Part shown: piece after piece, positions 34,819 to 43,138 of the stretch
Position numbering within the stretch: position 1 is the first letter of the stretch
Layout of the letters: every line of letters begins with the position of its first letter
Assembly (NCBI GenBank): GCA_023400055.1
Contig: JAEXFN010000061.1
Location: 1 to 64,000 of the forward strand
Length of the DNA: 64,000 nt
Reading direction: 5' to 3'
Source: Bacillota bacterium
Lineage (GTDB): Bacteria; Bacillota; UBA4882; UBA8346
Made by a program: the position numbers and the translations under genes
Notes under the pieces: generated by a model
Databases searched by the model: none
Seen by the model: the letters and a program-made list of their open reading frames with translations, nothing else
Told to the model about the DNA's origin: nothing

Positions 34819-35664
34819 ACCGGCTGGCCCCGGATTTCCGGGGAGGACTGCGGCGCGCCGGACGGTGGACCGGTCCGCTTCCGTTGGCGGCTGACTGAAC
34901 CGGGATGGCGGGCGAGGAAGCTTTTCCGCGTCTCCGTCCCGATTCCCCGTGGCTTGGGGCGACTTCCCGAAGGCTCGGGGCTGATTTCCCGGGTCCCGCT
35001 CCGGCATCCCCGAAGCCCGGTCCAGTTTCCCCGAAGCTCGGGGCGACTGGGATAGCCTGCGAGGAAGTAGGGATGGCCTTTGGGGAAGCAGGAATGGAAC
35101 GATCCCTTACAAGGATAAGAGGATCCGCTGCAAGGATCATGACATCCCTAACACGGACCGAGACCGTCCCTGACACGAATCGCGGCATCCCTGACCCGGA
35201 ACCGGGAACCCCATGAAAGGATCGGCGCGTCCCTAACAAGGATGAGGGCATCCCTAACAAGACCAAAGACCGTACCCAATCTACTATTAGGATCCCTATC
35301 GGATCAGTTCGATCCGCATCTCCGGCGACGAGAGTTCCGCTTCACCCGGGACTCGGTCCACTCCCTCCGCGGGCGCCGGAAACATCCTCCGCTCTCCCGG
35401 AACTATGAACCCATCGCTTCCGATTGGGCATACTATTTTTACTTCAAGGGATGGCGATTCCTCTCAGCGCAGGAGCTTGTATAAAAGTTTCTGCGCTGGC
35501 TTATTTTACCGGGCGAGAACTTTTAACCTGTTTATTACAGTTTTTGGTGAACTTTGCGGCCGGAAATACGTTGGATATAAGGTTGATAAAAAAGCCGGCG
35601 GGTGCTGATATAATGATGCTAAGGATCGTATCAGAAGGAACCGCGAGGATGAGGTGGAAGCAGC
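34819..35664. other. Gene-free region with array B
   Basis: An 846-bp gap. 34819-35048 is very GC-rich and holds looser 21-bp-like units of the type TTCCCCGAAGCTCGGGG. 35049-35280 is array B. 35281-35664 has falling GC and should contain the promoter of the ABC exporter gene. No gene-like frame with a ribosome site is seen. Confidence 0.7.
35049..35280 (+). repeat. 21-bp tandem repeat array B
   Basis: Eleven units. The first two are of type GGGATrGCCTnnGnGGAAGnA, then units of type AGGATnnnnnnATCCCTAACA, ending AGACCAAAGACCGTACC. Unit order and end match array A (on the opposite strand) and array C. One unit, at 35154, is 22 bp, which breaks the reading frame. It sits between the flavoprotein gene and the exporter genes. 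Confidence 0.9.
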
Positions 35665-37392
35665 GTGTCGTTTTTGAAAAAGTACATCCCCAAATACTGG
35701 AAACTATTTTGCCTGGCGGTGGCCTGTCTGACGGTGGAGGCGGTCTGTGACCTGCTGCAGCCGACGATCATGGCCCGGATCATCGACCACGGCGTGGCCA
35801 ATCGCCAGCTCGATACGGTGCTGCGGCTGGGGTCGCTGATGCTGATGGTGACGGCCTTGGGCGCGGCCGGCGCGGTGGGCCGCAACATTCTGGCGAGCAA
35901 TGTCTCGCAGCGTTTCGGGACCGACCTCCGCTTCGATCTCTTCAAACACATTCAGAGCCTTTCCTTCGAGAATATCAACCGCTTCGAGACCGGGTCGCTG
36001 GTGACCCGGCTGACCAATGACGTCACCCAGGTGCAAAACTTCGCCAACGGGCTGATGCGCATCTTCGTCAAGGCGCCGCTGGTCTGCGTCGGCAGCATCA
36101 TCATGGCCACGGCCCTCAATCCGCATCTGGCGCTGATCTTCGTGGTGGTCGTGCCGGTGCTGGGGATCCTGATGTCCCAGAACGTGCGGATCGGCTATCC
36201 CTTCTTTCGCAAAGTGCAACGGATGATCGACGGGCTGAACACGGTGATCCGGGAATACCTCTCCGGCGTACGGGTGGTCAAAGCCTTTAACCGTTTCGAA
36301 TATGAGACCGAGCGCTTCGGCCGGGCCAACCAGGAGCTGGCCGGAGTGACCACCACCGCCATGCGGGTGATGGCCTTTTTTACGCCCGGCATCACCCTCA
36401 CTGTCAACTTGGGGATCGTGGCCGTGCTCTGGATAGGCGGGCTGCGGGTCTCCGGCGGCCACATGCCGGTGGGCCAGGTGATGGCCTTCGTCAATTACCT
36501 GATTCAGATCCTGGCGTCGTTGATGACCATCTCCTTCGTCTTTAACATGTTGGTGCGGGCCCGGGCCTCGACCGAGCGGATCGCCGAGGTCATGGCCGAG
36601 CAAAACACGATGCCCGTGCCGGAGCGGCCGTTGCATCCGCCGGAGCACGGCGGCCGGGTCGAATTCGACCGGGTCGGGTTCGCCTATAATCAGGAGGGCG
36701 GCGAGCCGGTGCTGCAGGAGATCAGCTTCGACGCCGCGCCGGGCGAGACGGTCGGCATCATCGGCTCGACCGGTTCGGGCAAGAGCAGCCTGGTGGGGCT
36801 GATCCCCCGTTTTTACGATGTCACGGCGGGCGCAGTGCGGGTGGACGGCCTGGATGTCCGGGAGATGGCCCCCGAGCAATTGCGGGAGCGCATCGCGGTG
36901 GTGCCGCAGAAGAACGTCCTGTTCAGCGGGACGATTCTGGAGAACATCCGTTGGGGCAAACCCGACGCCAGCGTCGCCGAGGTCGAGGCCGCGGCCAAGG
37001 TGGCCCAGGCGCATGAGTTCATCATGGCCATGCCCGAGGGATATCAGACCATGCTGGGCCAGGGCGGGGTGAATCTGTCGGGCGGCCAGAAACAACGGAT
37101 CGCCATCGCCCGGGCGCTGGTGAAACGGCCGGCCATCCTGATCCTCGACGACAGCACCAGCGCAGTGGACATGGCCACCGAAGCCAAGATTCGCGCCAAT
37201 ATGAAACATTATATCCAGGGAATGACCTGTTTCCTGATTACTCAGCGGATCATCTCGGTAATGAGCGCCGACCGGATCATCGTCCTGGACAACGGGATCA
37301 TCGCCGGCATGGGCAATCATCAGCAATTGATGCAGTCTTGCCCGGTATACCGGGATATCTACCGGTCGCAGCTCGGCAAGGAGGAGATCTGA
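35665..37392 (+). CDS. ABC exporter half-transporter, degenerate-site partner
   Basis: ABC exporter half of 575 residues: six helices, then an ATPase domain. Walker A GSTGSGKSS and signature LSGGQKQRIAIARAL are present, but Walker B reads ILILDDSTSAVD (Asp for Glu) and the switch position reads LITQRIISV (Gln for His). Both changes fall in the same nucleotide site, so this half is clearly the non-catalytic partner. GTG start with a GAGG site. The next gene begins 2 bp after its stop. Confidence 0.93.
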   Translation: MSFLKKYIPKYWKLFCLAVACLTVEAVCDLLQPTIMARIIDHGVANRQLDTVLRLGSLMLMVTALGAAGAVGRNILASNVSQRFGTDLRFDLFKHIQSLSFENINRFETGSLVTRLTNDVTQVQNFANGLMRIFVKAPLVCVGSIIMATALNPHLALIFVVVVPVLGILMSQNVRIGYPFFRKVQRMIDGLNTVIREYLSGVRVVKAFNRFEYETERFGRANQELAGVTTTAMRVMAFFTPGITLTVNLGIVAVLWIGGLRVSGGHMPVGQVMAFVNYLIQILASLMTISFVFNMLVRARASTERIAEVMAEQNTMPVPERPLHPPEHGGRVEFDRVGFAYNQEGGEPVLQEISFDAAPGETVGIIGSTGSGKSSLVGLIPRFYDVTAGAVRVDGLDVREMAPEQLRERIAVVPQKNVLFSGTILENIRWGKPDASVAEVEAAAKVAQAHEFIMAMPEGYQTMLGQGGVNLSGGQKQRIAIARALVKRPAILILDDSTSAVDMATEAKIRANMKHYIQGMTCFLITQRIISVMSADRIIVLDNGIIAGMGNHQQLMQSCPVYRDIYRSQLGKEEI

Positions 37393-37394
37393 TC

Positions 37395-39353
37395 ATGGCG
37401 GAACAGCAACATGGCGCCAATCAGGGCGGGCCCGGCCAGATTCCGGGCGGCCTGCCCGGCGGCGGCTTCGGGCGGGGCGGCGGCGGAGCCCGCTGGATGA
37501 TGCCGACGGCCAAGCCGAAGAATTTCCGGGAGACCCTGGCCCGGTTGTGGCAGTATTTCGGGAAGGAACGGCGGCTGCTCGCGCTGATCTTCGGGCTGGT
37601 GGTGGTCAGCGCCGGACTGGGCCTGGCCGGGCCGTACCTGATCGGCCGGTCCATCGATGCCATCGCCGCCGCCGGTCGCGGGGGAGGAGTCCGGTTCGGG
37701 ATACTGCAGACGGCGGTCCTGGCGTTGCTGGCGGCCTACCTGACCGACGCGGTCATCAACTTCCTGCAGGGCTGGCTGATGGCCGGCGTCTCGCAGCGGA
37801 TCGTGCTCAATATCCGGGGGACGCTCTTCGCCAAGTTGCAAAAGCTGCCGATCGCCTTTTTCGACCAGCGGACCCACGGCGATCTGATGAGCCGGCTCTC
37901 CAACGACATCGACAACATCAGCAGCACCATCTCGCAGTCCACCACCCAGCTGATGTCCAGCGCCTTCAACATCCTGGGATCGTTGGTGATGATGCTGGTG
38001 CTCAGCCCGCTGCTGACCCTGGCCAGCCTGATCACGGTACCGCTGGTTTTCCTGCTGACCCGGACCATCGTCGGCCGGACCCGCATCCTTTTCAAAGAGC
38101 AACAAGCGGCGCTTGGCAAGCTGAACGGGCAGATCGAGGAGGCCATCTCCGGGATTCAGGTGGTCAAGGCCTTCAATCACGAGACGGAGGTGATCGCCGA
38201 CTTCGACGCGATCAACACCGAACTGTGCGGGGTGGGAATCAAGGCCCAAACCTGGTCGGGCTATGTCATGCCGCTGATGAACGTGATCAACAACATCGGC
38301 TTTGCCGCGGTGGCGGGCGTGGGCGGCGTCCTGGCCGTCCGGGACCTGATCACCGTGGGGATCATCGCCAGTTTCCTGAGCTATTCGCGGCAGTTTTCCC
38401 GGCCCTTGAATGATATCGCCAATATCTTCAATACCTTACAGACCGCAATGGCCGGCGCCGAACGGGTCTTTGAGATCATGGACGAGGCGGAGGAGCCGGA
38501 TGACCGCTCCGATGCGCTGGGGCTGACTCAGCCCCGCGGCCAAGTGGTTTTCGAGGACGTTTCCTTTGGCTATCGCCCGGACCGGCTGATCCTCAGCGAC
38601 GTCAGTTTCACGGCTGAGGCGGGCAGCAGCACCGCCCTGGTGGGGCCGACCGGCGCCGGCAAGACGACCATCGTCAACCTGCTGGCCCGTTTCTACGATG
38701 TCACCAGCGGCCGGATCCTGATCGACGGCCGGGACATCCGGGAGTACACCCGGGACAGTTTGCGGCGTTGCTTCGGGATCGTGCTGCAGGATACCTATTT
38801 GTTCGCCGGGAGCATCATGGATAACATCAAGTACGGCCGGCTGGACGCCAGCGACGCCGAGGCCCGGCAGGCGGCGCGGATGGCCAACGCCGACGACTTC
38901 ATCCGCCGGCTGCCGCTGGGCTATGATACGCCGCTGACCGAGAGCGGCCGGAACCTAAGCCAGGGGCAGCGGCAATTGCTGGCTATCGCCCGGGCGATCC
39001 TGGCCGATCCGGCCATTCTGATCCTGGATGAAGCGACCAGCAACGTCGACACCCGGACCGAGCTCCGGATTCAGGAAGCCATGCTCAAGCTGATGAGCGG
39101 CCGGACCAGCTTTATCATCGCCCACCGACTCTCCACCATCCGCGACGCCAATACCATTATGGTCATCGACGGCGGCCGCATCGTGGAAAAGGGCAGTCAC
39201 GAAGAACTGCTCAAGCAGCAAGGCGTTTATTACGGCATCTATTATAGCCAGTTTCAGAATGTCGACCCCGATCGCGATGCCGATTTATCCGGGGATGGCG
39301 CCGGCGTTCCGGACGCCGGCCAGGCCTCAACGGTCCGGGACGAAGCGTTGTAA
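37395..39353 (+). CDS. ABC exporter half-transporter, catalytic partner
   Basis: ABC exporter half of 652 residues. A glycine-rich N-terminal extension (about 5-35, with GGLPGGGFGRGGGG) precedes the six-helix domain. The ATPase domain is intact: Walker A GPTGAGKTT, signature LSQGQRQLLAIARAI, Walker B ILILDEATSNVD and IIAHRLSTIRD. It forms a heterodimer with the product of 35665. AGGAGG is 10 nt before ATG 37395. Its end overlaps the convergent Hsp20-like gene by 27 bp. The substrate is unknown. Confidence 0.93.
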   Translation: MAEQQHGANQGGPGQIPGGLPGGGFGRGGGGARWMMPTAKPKNFRETLARLWQYFGKERRLLALIFGLVVVSAGLGLAGPYLIGRSIDAIAAAGRGGGVRFGILQTAVLALLAAYLTDAVINFLQGWLMAGVSQRIVLNIRGTLFAKLQKLPIAFFDQRTHGDLMSRLSNDIDNISSTISQSTTQLMSSAFNILGSLVMMLVLSPLLTLASLITVPLVFLLTRTIVGRTRILFKEQQAALGKLNGQIEEAISGIQVVKAFNHETEVIADFDAINTELCGVGIKAQTWSGYVMPLMNVINNIGFAAVAGVGGVLAVRDLITVGIIASFLSYSRQFSRPLNDIANIFNTLQTAMAGAERVFEIMDEAEEPDDRSDALGLTQPRGQVVFEDVSFGYRPDRLILSDVSFTAEAGSSTALVGPTGAGKTTIVNLLARFYDVTSGRILIDGRDIREYTRDSLRRCFGIVLQDTYLFAGSIMDNIKYGRLDASDAEARQAARMANADDFIRRLPLGYDTPLTESGRNLSQGQRQLLAIARAILADPAILILDEATSNVDTRTELRIQEAMLKLMSGRTSFIIAHRLSTIRDANTIMVIDGGRIVEKGSHEELLKQQGVYYGIYYSQFQNVDPDRDADLSGDGAGVPDAGQASTVRDEAL

Positions 39354-39842
39354 GGGGATGGCCACGCCGCTGGCCGGCGGGGTTTTGGGCAGCGCGACGG
39401 TCAATTGGCCGGATTCGTAGACGGCCGTGGCGTCCGCCGCCGTCACCGGGGCCGGCAGCGGCACCTGCTGGCTGAAGGAGCCGTCATTGTCAGCGCGGCT
39501 GCCGGTTTTGCCGCTGATATGCAATGAGCCGTCCCGGAGCTCAATGCGCAGATCGGATTCCGCTGCGACGCCGGGGATGAAGAGGCGCACCCGCACCGTA
39601 TTTTGGCTCTCCGTGACATCGGTGTTCCGGTCGACGGCCTTCGCTGCCGGAGCGCCCTTGGACCAGATGGAATTGAGCGAATTCAGACCGCCGTTCAGGA
39701 ATGGATCTTCCAGGCCCCATTTTTGCAAGAGCTCCAGGACCATGCCTTGGACGTCAGCGGTGGGGTTGTTGTTCTTGGTAAGTTCGGCCGCTTTCCGTTG
39801 CAGTTCAAACAATTCCCCGAGCCAGCCCTGGTTCAAATTCAT
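39327..39842 (-). CDS. Hsp20/alpha-crystallin-like protein, probably spore coat
   Basis: Protein of 171 residues with a C-terminal alpha-crystallin domain (about 85-165: VRVRLFIPGVAAESDLRIEL, then GSLHISGK and YESGQLTVALPK). The N-terminal half is helical (LGELFELQRKAAELTK). In Bacillus, small Hsp20-like proteins such as CotM and CotP belong to the spore coat. Here the gene is joined to two gerP-like genes by an ATGA overlap, which supports a spore role. The 3' end overlaps the exporter gene by 27 bp. Confidence 0.75.
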   Translation of the reverse strand: MNLNQGWLGELFELQRKAAELTKNNNPTADVQGMVLELLQKWGLEDPFLNGGLNSLNSIWSKGAPAAKAVDRNTDVTESQNTVRVRLFIPGVAAESDLRIELRDGSLHISGKTGSRADNDGSFSQQVPLPAPVTAADATAVYESGQLTVALPKTPPASGVAIPLQRFVPDR

Positions 39843-40087
39843 TCCGCTGGCCCCCGCTCTTTCCCGGTCCGCGAGCCCCGGCGCGTTTTGAGCATTCCGG
39901 CCCAATCCGGGTCGCAGACAATGTTGACGCAGCCGGCGCACTGGCTGGAATCGCCTTCGAGATCGAGGCCGGTGTTCTGCTTGCTAAACGCCGACCATTG
40001 CGCGTGGTAGTTCTCGCCGCTGAAAATGCCCGATGAGGACGAGAGCTCCGTGACTTTCAGACTTGCGATGCTGATCCGGATATCCAT
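39839..40087 (-). CDS. GerPA/GerPF-like spore protein, divergent
   Basis: Small protein of 82 residues. It shares with the next gene and the one at 40638 a pattern of short beta-strand residues ending in NIVCDPDW, equivalent to the DPDxVD signature of GerPA/GerPF. SGENYHAQWSAFSKQNTG aligns with the GD...SK.N.G part of the family. Two cysteines (CAGCVNIVC region) are unusual. It starts 10 bp after the end of the gene at 40098 and its stop overlaps the Hsp20-like start. Confidence 0.65.
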   Translation of the reverse strand: MDIRISIASLKVTELSSSSGIFSGENYHAQWSAFSKQNTGLDLEGDSSQCAGCVNIVCDPDWAGMLKTRRGSRTGKERGPAE

Positions 40088-40097
40088 GGCGGTTACT

Positions 40098-40388
40098 TTA
40101 CTTCCTTTCTTCATTAAAACAGGCGAAGGGTGCGCCGCGTTTGGCCGGTTCGGCGCGGGAGCCGCTGCCGGTCTCCCAAAGCATGTCGACCTGGTCGGGA
40201 TCGAGCACGTAATTAGTGCTGGCAGGGAAGGAGTTATGATGGCCCGAAACCGTTCCGACCCCGGCGTTGGTCTTCGACATGCTCTTGAAATCGCGCAGGA
40301 AATTGCGGCCGATATTGAAAGAAGAAGCATTTTCAATGCTGCCGATGGTGATCGATTGGATGGTCAACTGAAAATTGATTTCTTTCAT
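40098..40388 (-). CDS. GerPA/GerPF-like spore germination protein
   Basis: Small protein of 96 residues. The core INFQLTIQSITIGSIENASS, then SKTNAGVGTVSGH and YVLDPDQVDML, follows the GerPA/GerPF pattern. In Bacillus, GerP proteins let germinants through the spore coat. It is the first gene of a three-gene minus-strand operon with another gerP-like gene and the Hsp20-like gene. A GGGAGCG site precedes the ATG. Confidence 0.75.
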   Translation of the reverse strand: MKEINFQLTIQSITIGSIENASSFNIGRNFLRDFKSMSKTNAGVGTVSGHHNSFPASTNYVLDPDQVDMLWETGSGSRAEPAKRGAPFACFNEERK

Positions 40389-40432
40389 GGCTTCGCTCCC
40401 CGGGCGGGACGGGTCCGTGCTTTAGAAGCCAG

Positions 40433-40492
40433 GTGATAAAGTCTTTTCAATCGGGAAATTGCTTTGCCAAGCTTTTAGAACGACTTTATCAC
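40433..40492. repeat. Inverted repeat between divergent gerP-like genes
   Basis: GTGATAAAGTC (40433-40443) and GACTTTATCAC (40482-40492) are a perfect 11-bp inverted repeat with a 38-nt spacer. TTTATCACGAC recurs at about 40538. It lies upstream of the minus-strand gerP-like operon and could be a regulator site or a transcript structure. Confidence 0.55.
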
Positions 40493-40606
40493 TGCTTCGC
40501 TGAGCTTTGGTGATCGCCCTGACCTTCGGCCAGGGTTTATCACGACGCTTTAGAGACGCGCTTGGTATACTCACCGAAAAACCGTCCGAAACGTATGATG
40601 GTGTTA

Positions 40607-40615
40607 TACTTTATG
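40607..40615 (-). promoter_or_regulatory. Possible sigma-K -10 box
   Basis: On the minus strand CATAAAGTA fits the late mother-cell consensus CATAnnnTA, with an AC pair about 16 nt upstream. It points toward the gerP-like operon, which would fit coat genes. The match is short. Confidence 0.35.
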
Positions 40616-40637
40616 AATTTGGCGACAGGGGTGTGTC

Positions 40638-40892
40638 ATGGCGGTTTTTATCAATTTCGGAGTCATGGTCGTCAACACCATCGAGACGAACGCGGGATTG
40701 TTTTTTGGCGAAAACGTGCAGCAAGGTTGGGATGCTCCGTCCAAAACCAATCAGGCGCTGGCGATTTACGGGGCCGGTTGCATTTCGGTGGGTAACGTGA
40801 ACATCGTCAGTGACCCGGATGTCGTCGACACTCCCACCATGCATAACAATTTAAACGCTCCTCCCGCTCCCGTCATCCTGAAGGTTATCTGA
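40638..40892 (+). CDS. GerPA/GerPF-like spore germination protein
   Basis: Small protein of 84 residues. FINFGVMVVNTIETNAGLFF, then GENVQQGWDAPSKTNQA and NIVSDPDVVDTP, match the GerPA/GerPF fold and its DPDxVD signature. It is divergent from the operon at 40098 and is followed directly by a GerPC-like gene. GGGGTG precedes the ATG. Confidence 0.75.
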   Translation: MAVFINFGVMVVNTIETNAGLFFGENVQQGWDAPSKTNQALAIYGAGCISVGNVNIVSDPDVVDTPTMHNNLNAPPAPVILKVI

Positions 40893-40894
40893 TT

Positions 40895-41221
40895 TTGCCC
40901 GGCCGGCCGCGGGCCGCAGCGGGCTTTGAAGGGATGATCCCAATCAGCGAAAAAGTGAGCAATCTGAAAGCCTACGATTGGAAATACCCCGATTTATGCG
41001 CTAAAATCGCCGAGTTGGAAAATCAGCTTCAGGAGCTGAAACAAAAGCAACAGGAGGCGGCCGCGCCGACCATCATTATTGAGAACCTGTACGTCCGCAG
41101 GATCGATGTGGATAAACTCCAATTCAAGCTGGATGAGATTAGCGTGGACGATCTCAGCGGCATGCTCAACGTGGGGATCAACAGCGACGGGAAGATGAAG
41201 AAAGAGGAACGGAATAAGTAA
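40895..41221 (+). CDS. GerPC-like spore protein
   Basis: Protein of up to 108 residues. A coiled coil (CAKIAELENQLQELKQKQQE) is followed by IENLYVRRIDVDKLQFKLDE and a final DLSGMLNVGIN, which resembles the end of GerPC. Two starts are possible: TTG 40895 with a distant AAGG, or ATG 40934, which has no spaced site. The residues between them are not conserved. It is probably co-expressed with the gene at 40638. Confidence 0.65.
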   Translation: MPGRPRAAAGFEGMIPISEKVSNLKAYDWKYPDLCAKIAELENQLQELKQKQQEAAAPTIIIENLYVRRIDVDKLQFKLDEISVDDLSGMLNVGINSDGKMKKEERNK

Positions 41222-41379
41222 GGGGAAACCGGCCGCCGCCATGGGTATCGAACCGGGAGGGGAGCCGGTTCCTCAAGCTCGCCGACCGGACAAGTTTCCC
41301 CCAAAAGCGGGAAGGCCCCACGCGATTTCAGCCGGGCTGAACGCGGCCGGGTCGGCGAGGGCTGACGTTGTTTAGTCGT

Positions 41380-42615
41380 TCATTGGTTTTTGACGATCGT
41401 TATTTTGTTCGAGAGTATCAGGTTGAGCAGCGCGATCACCGCCGCCGCCAGGAAAACGTACTTGTAACCCAGCGCGGCCCATAAGATGCCCCCGAAGAAC
41501 GGGATGGTCATGGCCACGACATGATCGAGACTGGTGCCCGCCGACAAGGTGGGAATGACATCGTTGGAATCGACGGCGATCTTCCGGACATAGGTCGAGC
41601 GGGCCATTTCCACGGCGCTCATCGAATTGTCAATGATGTAGCAGGCCGCGATGATCACCACGGCGATGGCCGGCCCGAAGAGATCGGCCGCAAAGGCGTA
41701 ACCGAGGCAGATCAACAGCAGAAAGACGGCCTCGATCGAGAGGACAAACCGTTCGCCCTTGATGTCAATGGCATTCCCGACCGCAGTCCGGGTCAGGATG
41801 CTGACCACGGAAATGATCACGCCTAGCAACGCAAAGATGGGCGGGGTGACGTGATAGGCCTGGATCAGCACCCAGGGGGCAAAGGTCAGAAAGATCTGTT
41901 TGCGGGCTCCGTTGACGATGCTCAGACAGTAGTAAAGCCGGTAGTTTTTGCGAAACAGGAAACGAACCGGTTTCAACTTCGGCCGCTGTGGGTTCATGAA
42001 ACCCAGGAAGAAAGCAGACAAAACATAAAACAGCGCCGCGATGATGAAGGCCAGCTGGTAGGTAAGGCCCAGATACTTGAAACCGAGCCAGACGATGGCG
42101 TAACCGATGATCGTCGCCGCCAGGTTATAGGCGTTAAAGCGCCCCAAGCGCACCCCGTACTCTTTTTCATGCGACAGCGTCATGCCGATCCCCGGCGCCA
42201 ACGGCAAGAAGATATGCGTCCCCAGGCTCAGCATCATCATCCAAACCAGCATGGTGGCAAAGGTGGGGGAAAACATGCCCAGCCCCAGCATGCCCAGGGC
42301 CGCCGCAATCATCCCCACGGCTGCCATCCGGATATCGCCCATGAAAGAGAGCAGTCCCAGCACGATCACGATCAGGGCGCCGGGCAGCTCGCGGGGGAAT
42401 TCGACGAAGCCGCGGGCCTCGGCCGACAGTTTATAAACGTCGCTTAAAAAGTTGTTGAACACCGTGGTGTTGATGCCGCCGGCGATCCCGCTCAACAGCC
42501 CGACGATCAGGAATAATTTGAAGTCCCGGTCCTGCTTCAAGAACTGCCAGCGTTCCAGGCAAGCGGCATGAAAAGCCGGGCGGTCCGGTCCTTTTTGAAA
42601 AGATGATTTTTCCAT
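41380..42615 (-). CDS. MFS transporter
   Basis: Integral membrane protein of 411 residues with about 12 predicted helices, Major Facilitator type. The family is supported by helix periodicity, the central loop NPQRPKLKPVRFLFRKNYRL and SAGTSLDHVVAMTIPFF in the second half, as in drug or metabolite exporters. ATG 42615 is chosen because the N-terminal residues are hydrophilic; no strong ribosome site is present at any candidate start. The substrate is unknown. It stands alone between the gerP cluster and sugar module 2. Confidence 0.85.
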   Translation of the reverse strand: MEKSSFQKGPDRPAFHAACLERWQFLKQDRDFKLFLIVGLLSGIAGGINTTVFNNFLSDVYKLSAEARGFVEFPRELPGALIVIVLGLLSFMGDIRMAAVGMIAAALGMLGLGMFSPTFATMLVWMMMLSLGTHIFLPLAPGIGMTLSHEKEYGVRLGRFNAYNLAATIIGYAIVWLGFKYLGLTYQLAFIIAALFYVLSAFFLGFMNPQRPKLKPVRFLFRKNYRLYYCLSIVNGARKQIFLTFAPWVLIQAYHVTPPIFALLGVIISVVSILTRTAVGNAIDIKGERFVLSIEAVFLLLICLGYAFAADLFGPAIAVVIIAACYIIDNSMSAVEMARSTYVRKIAVDSNDVIPTLSAGTSLDHVVAMTIPFFGGILWAALGYKYVFLAAAVIALLNLILSNKITIVKNQ

Positions 42616-42697
42616 AGTAAGAAATATCATATCGCGTCCGGAAGCTTTATGCAACTGAGAGAATTTCAAATCGCGCAGAAAAAGCTGCTCGGTTCAA

Positions 42698-42716
42698 GAT
42701 GTCGATAAGAGACATC
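42698..42716. promoter_or_regulatory. Possible operator for the MFS gene
   Basis: GATGTC and GACATC form an inverted repeat around GATAAGA, 83 bp before the MFS start. It may bind a regulator. The rest of the gap 42616-43138 holds an AT-rich stretch, array F and the promoter region of sugar module 2. Confidence 0.3.
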
Positions 42717-42851
42717 GGGGTTAATCACTATATATTGTACTACGAAGGGCACATTATGGAATTGAAATTCTCCGAACGAAAAGCCACCTAATAATCCCGA
42801 CTTACTTGGCCGGAAAGTTTACAACGCTTGAAACGAAGCAAATGATCGTAG

Positions 42852-42914
42852 CGGGAAGATCTTGATCCACCCAAGGAGTAGCATGATCCACAAAAGGAGT
42901 TCCTTGATCCACAA
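42852..42914 (-). repeat. 21-bp tandem repeat array F
   Basis: Three 21-bp units with the plus-strand core TTGATCCACnnAAGGAG. On the minus strand they read TTGTGGATCAAGGAACTCC, very close to a unit of array E (TTGTGGATAAATGAGCTTG). The in-frame heptads are L-W-I-K-E-L-L and relatives. A piece on the opposite strand (CTGTAGATAAGCGAGGG, about 42928) resembles another unit. Confidence 0.75.
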
Positions 42915-43138
42915 AAGATCGATCGGCTGTAGATAAGCGAGGGACCGGAATCAACCGGGATGAAAGATGGTAAATCTCCGCTGCAACCGCGAGCGACCGG
43001 GGCAGGCCGCCCCACCCCGCGGCGACACCTGTAAAAAGCCGACCATTTCCTGAAGAATCTCCCTTCATCGATGGGCCGGGCTTTGTTACAATCGGATTGC
43101 AACGATTTAAACAAATGCAAATCAAGGGAGGAGATCTT

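Noticed and set aside
35704..37326. 540-residue open frame opposite the ABC exporter gene
   Set aside because: It is an antisense shadow caused by GC-rich codon bias; the plus strand has intact Walker and signature motifs. Similar shadows at 33241-34734, 43262-44218, 48257-49444 and 60739-62139 were dropped for the same reason.
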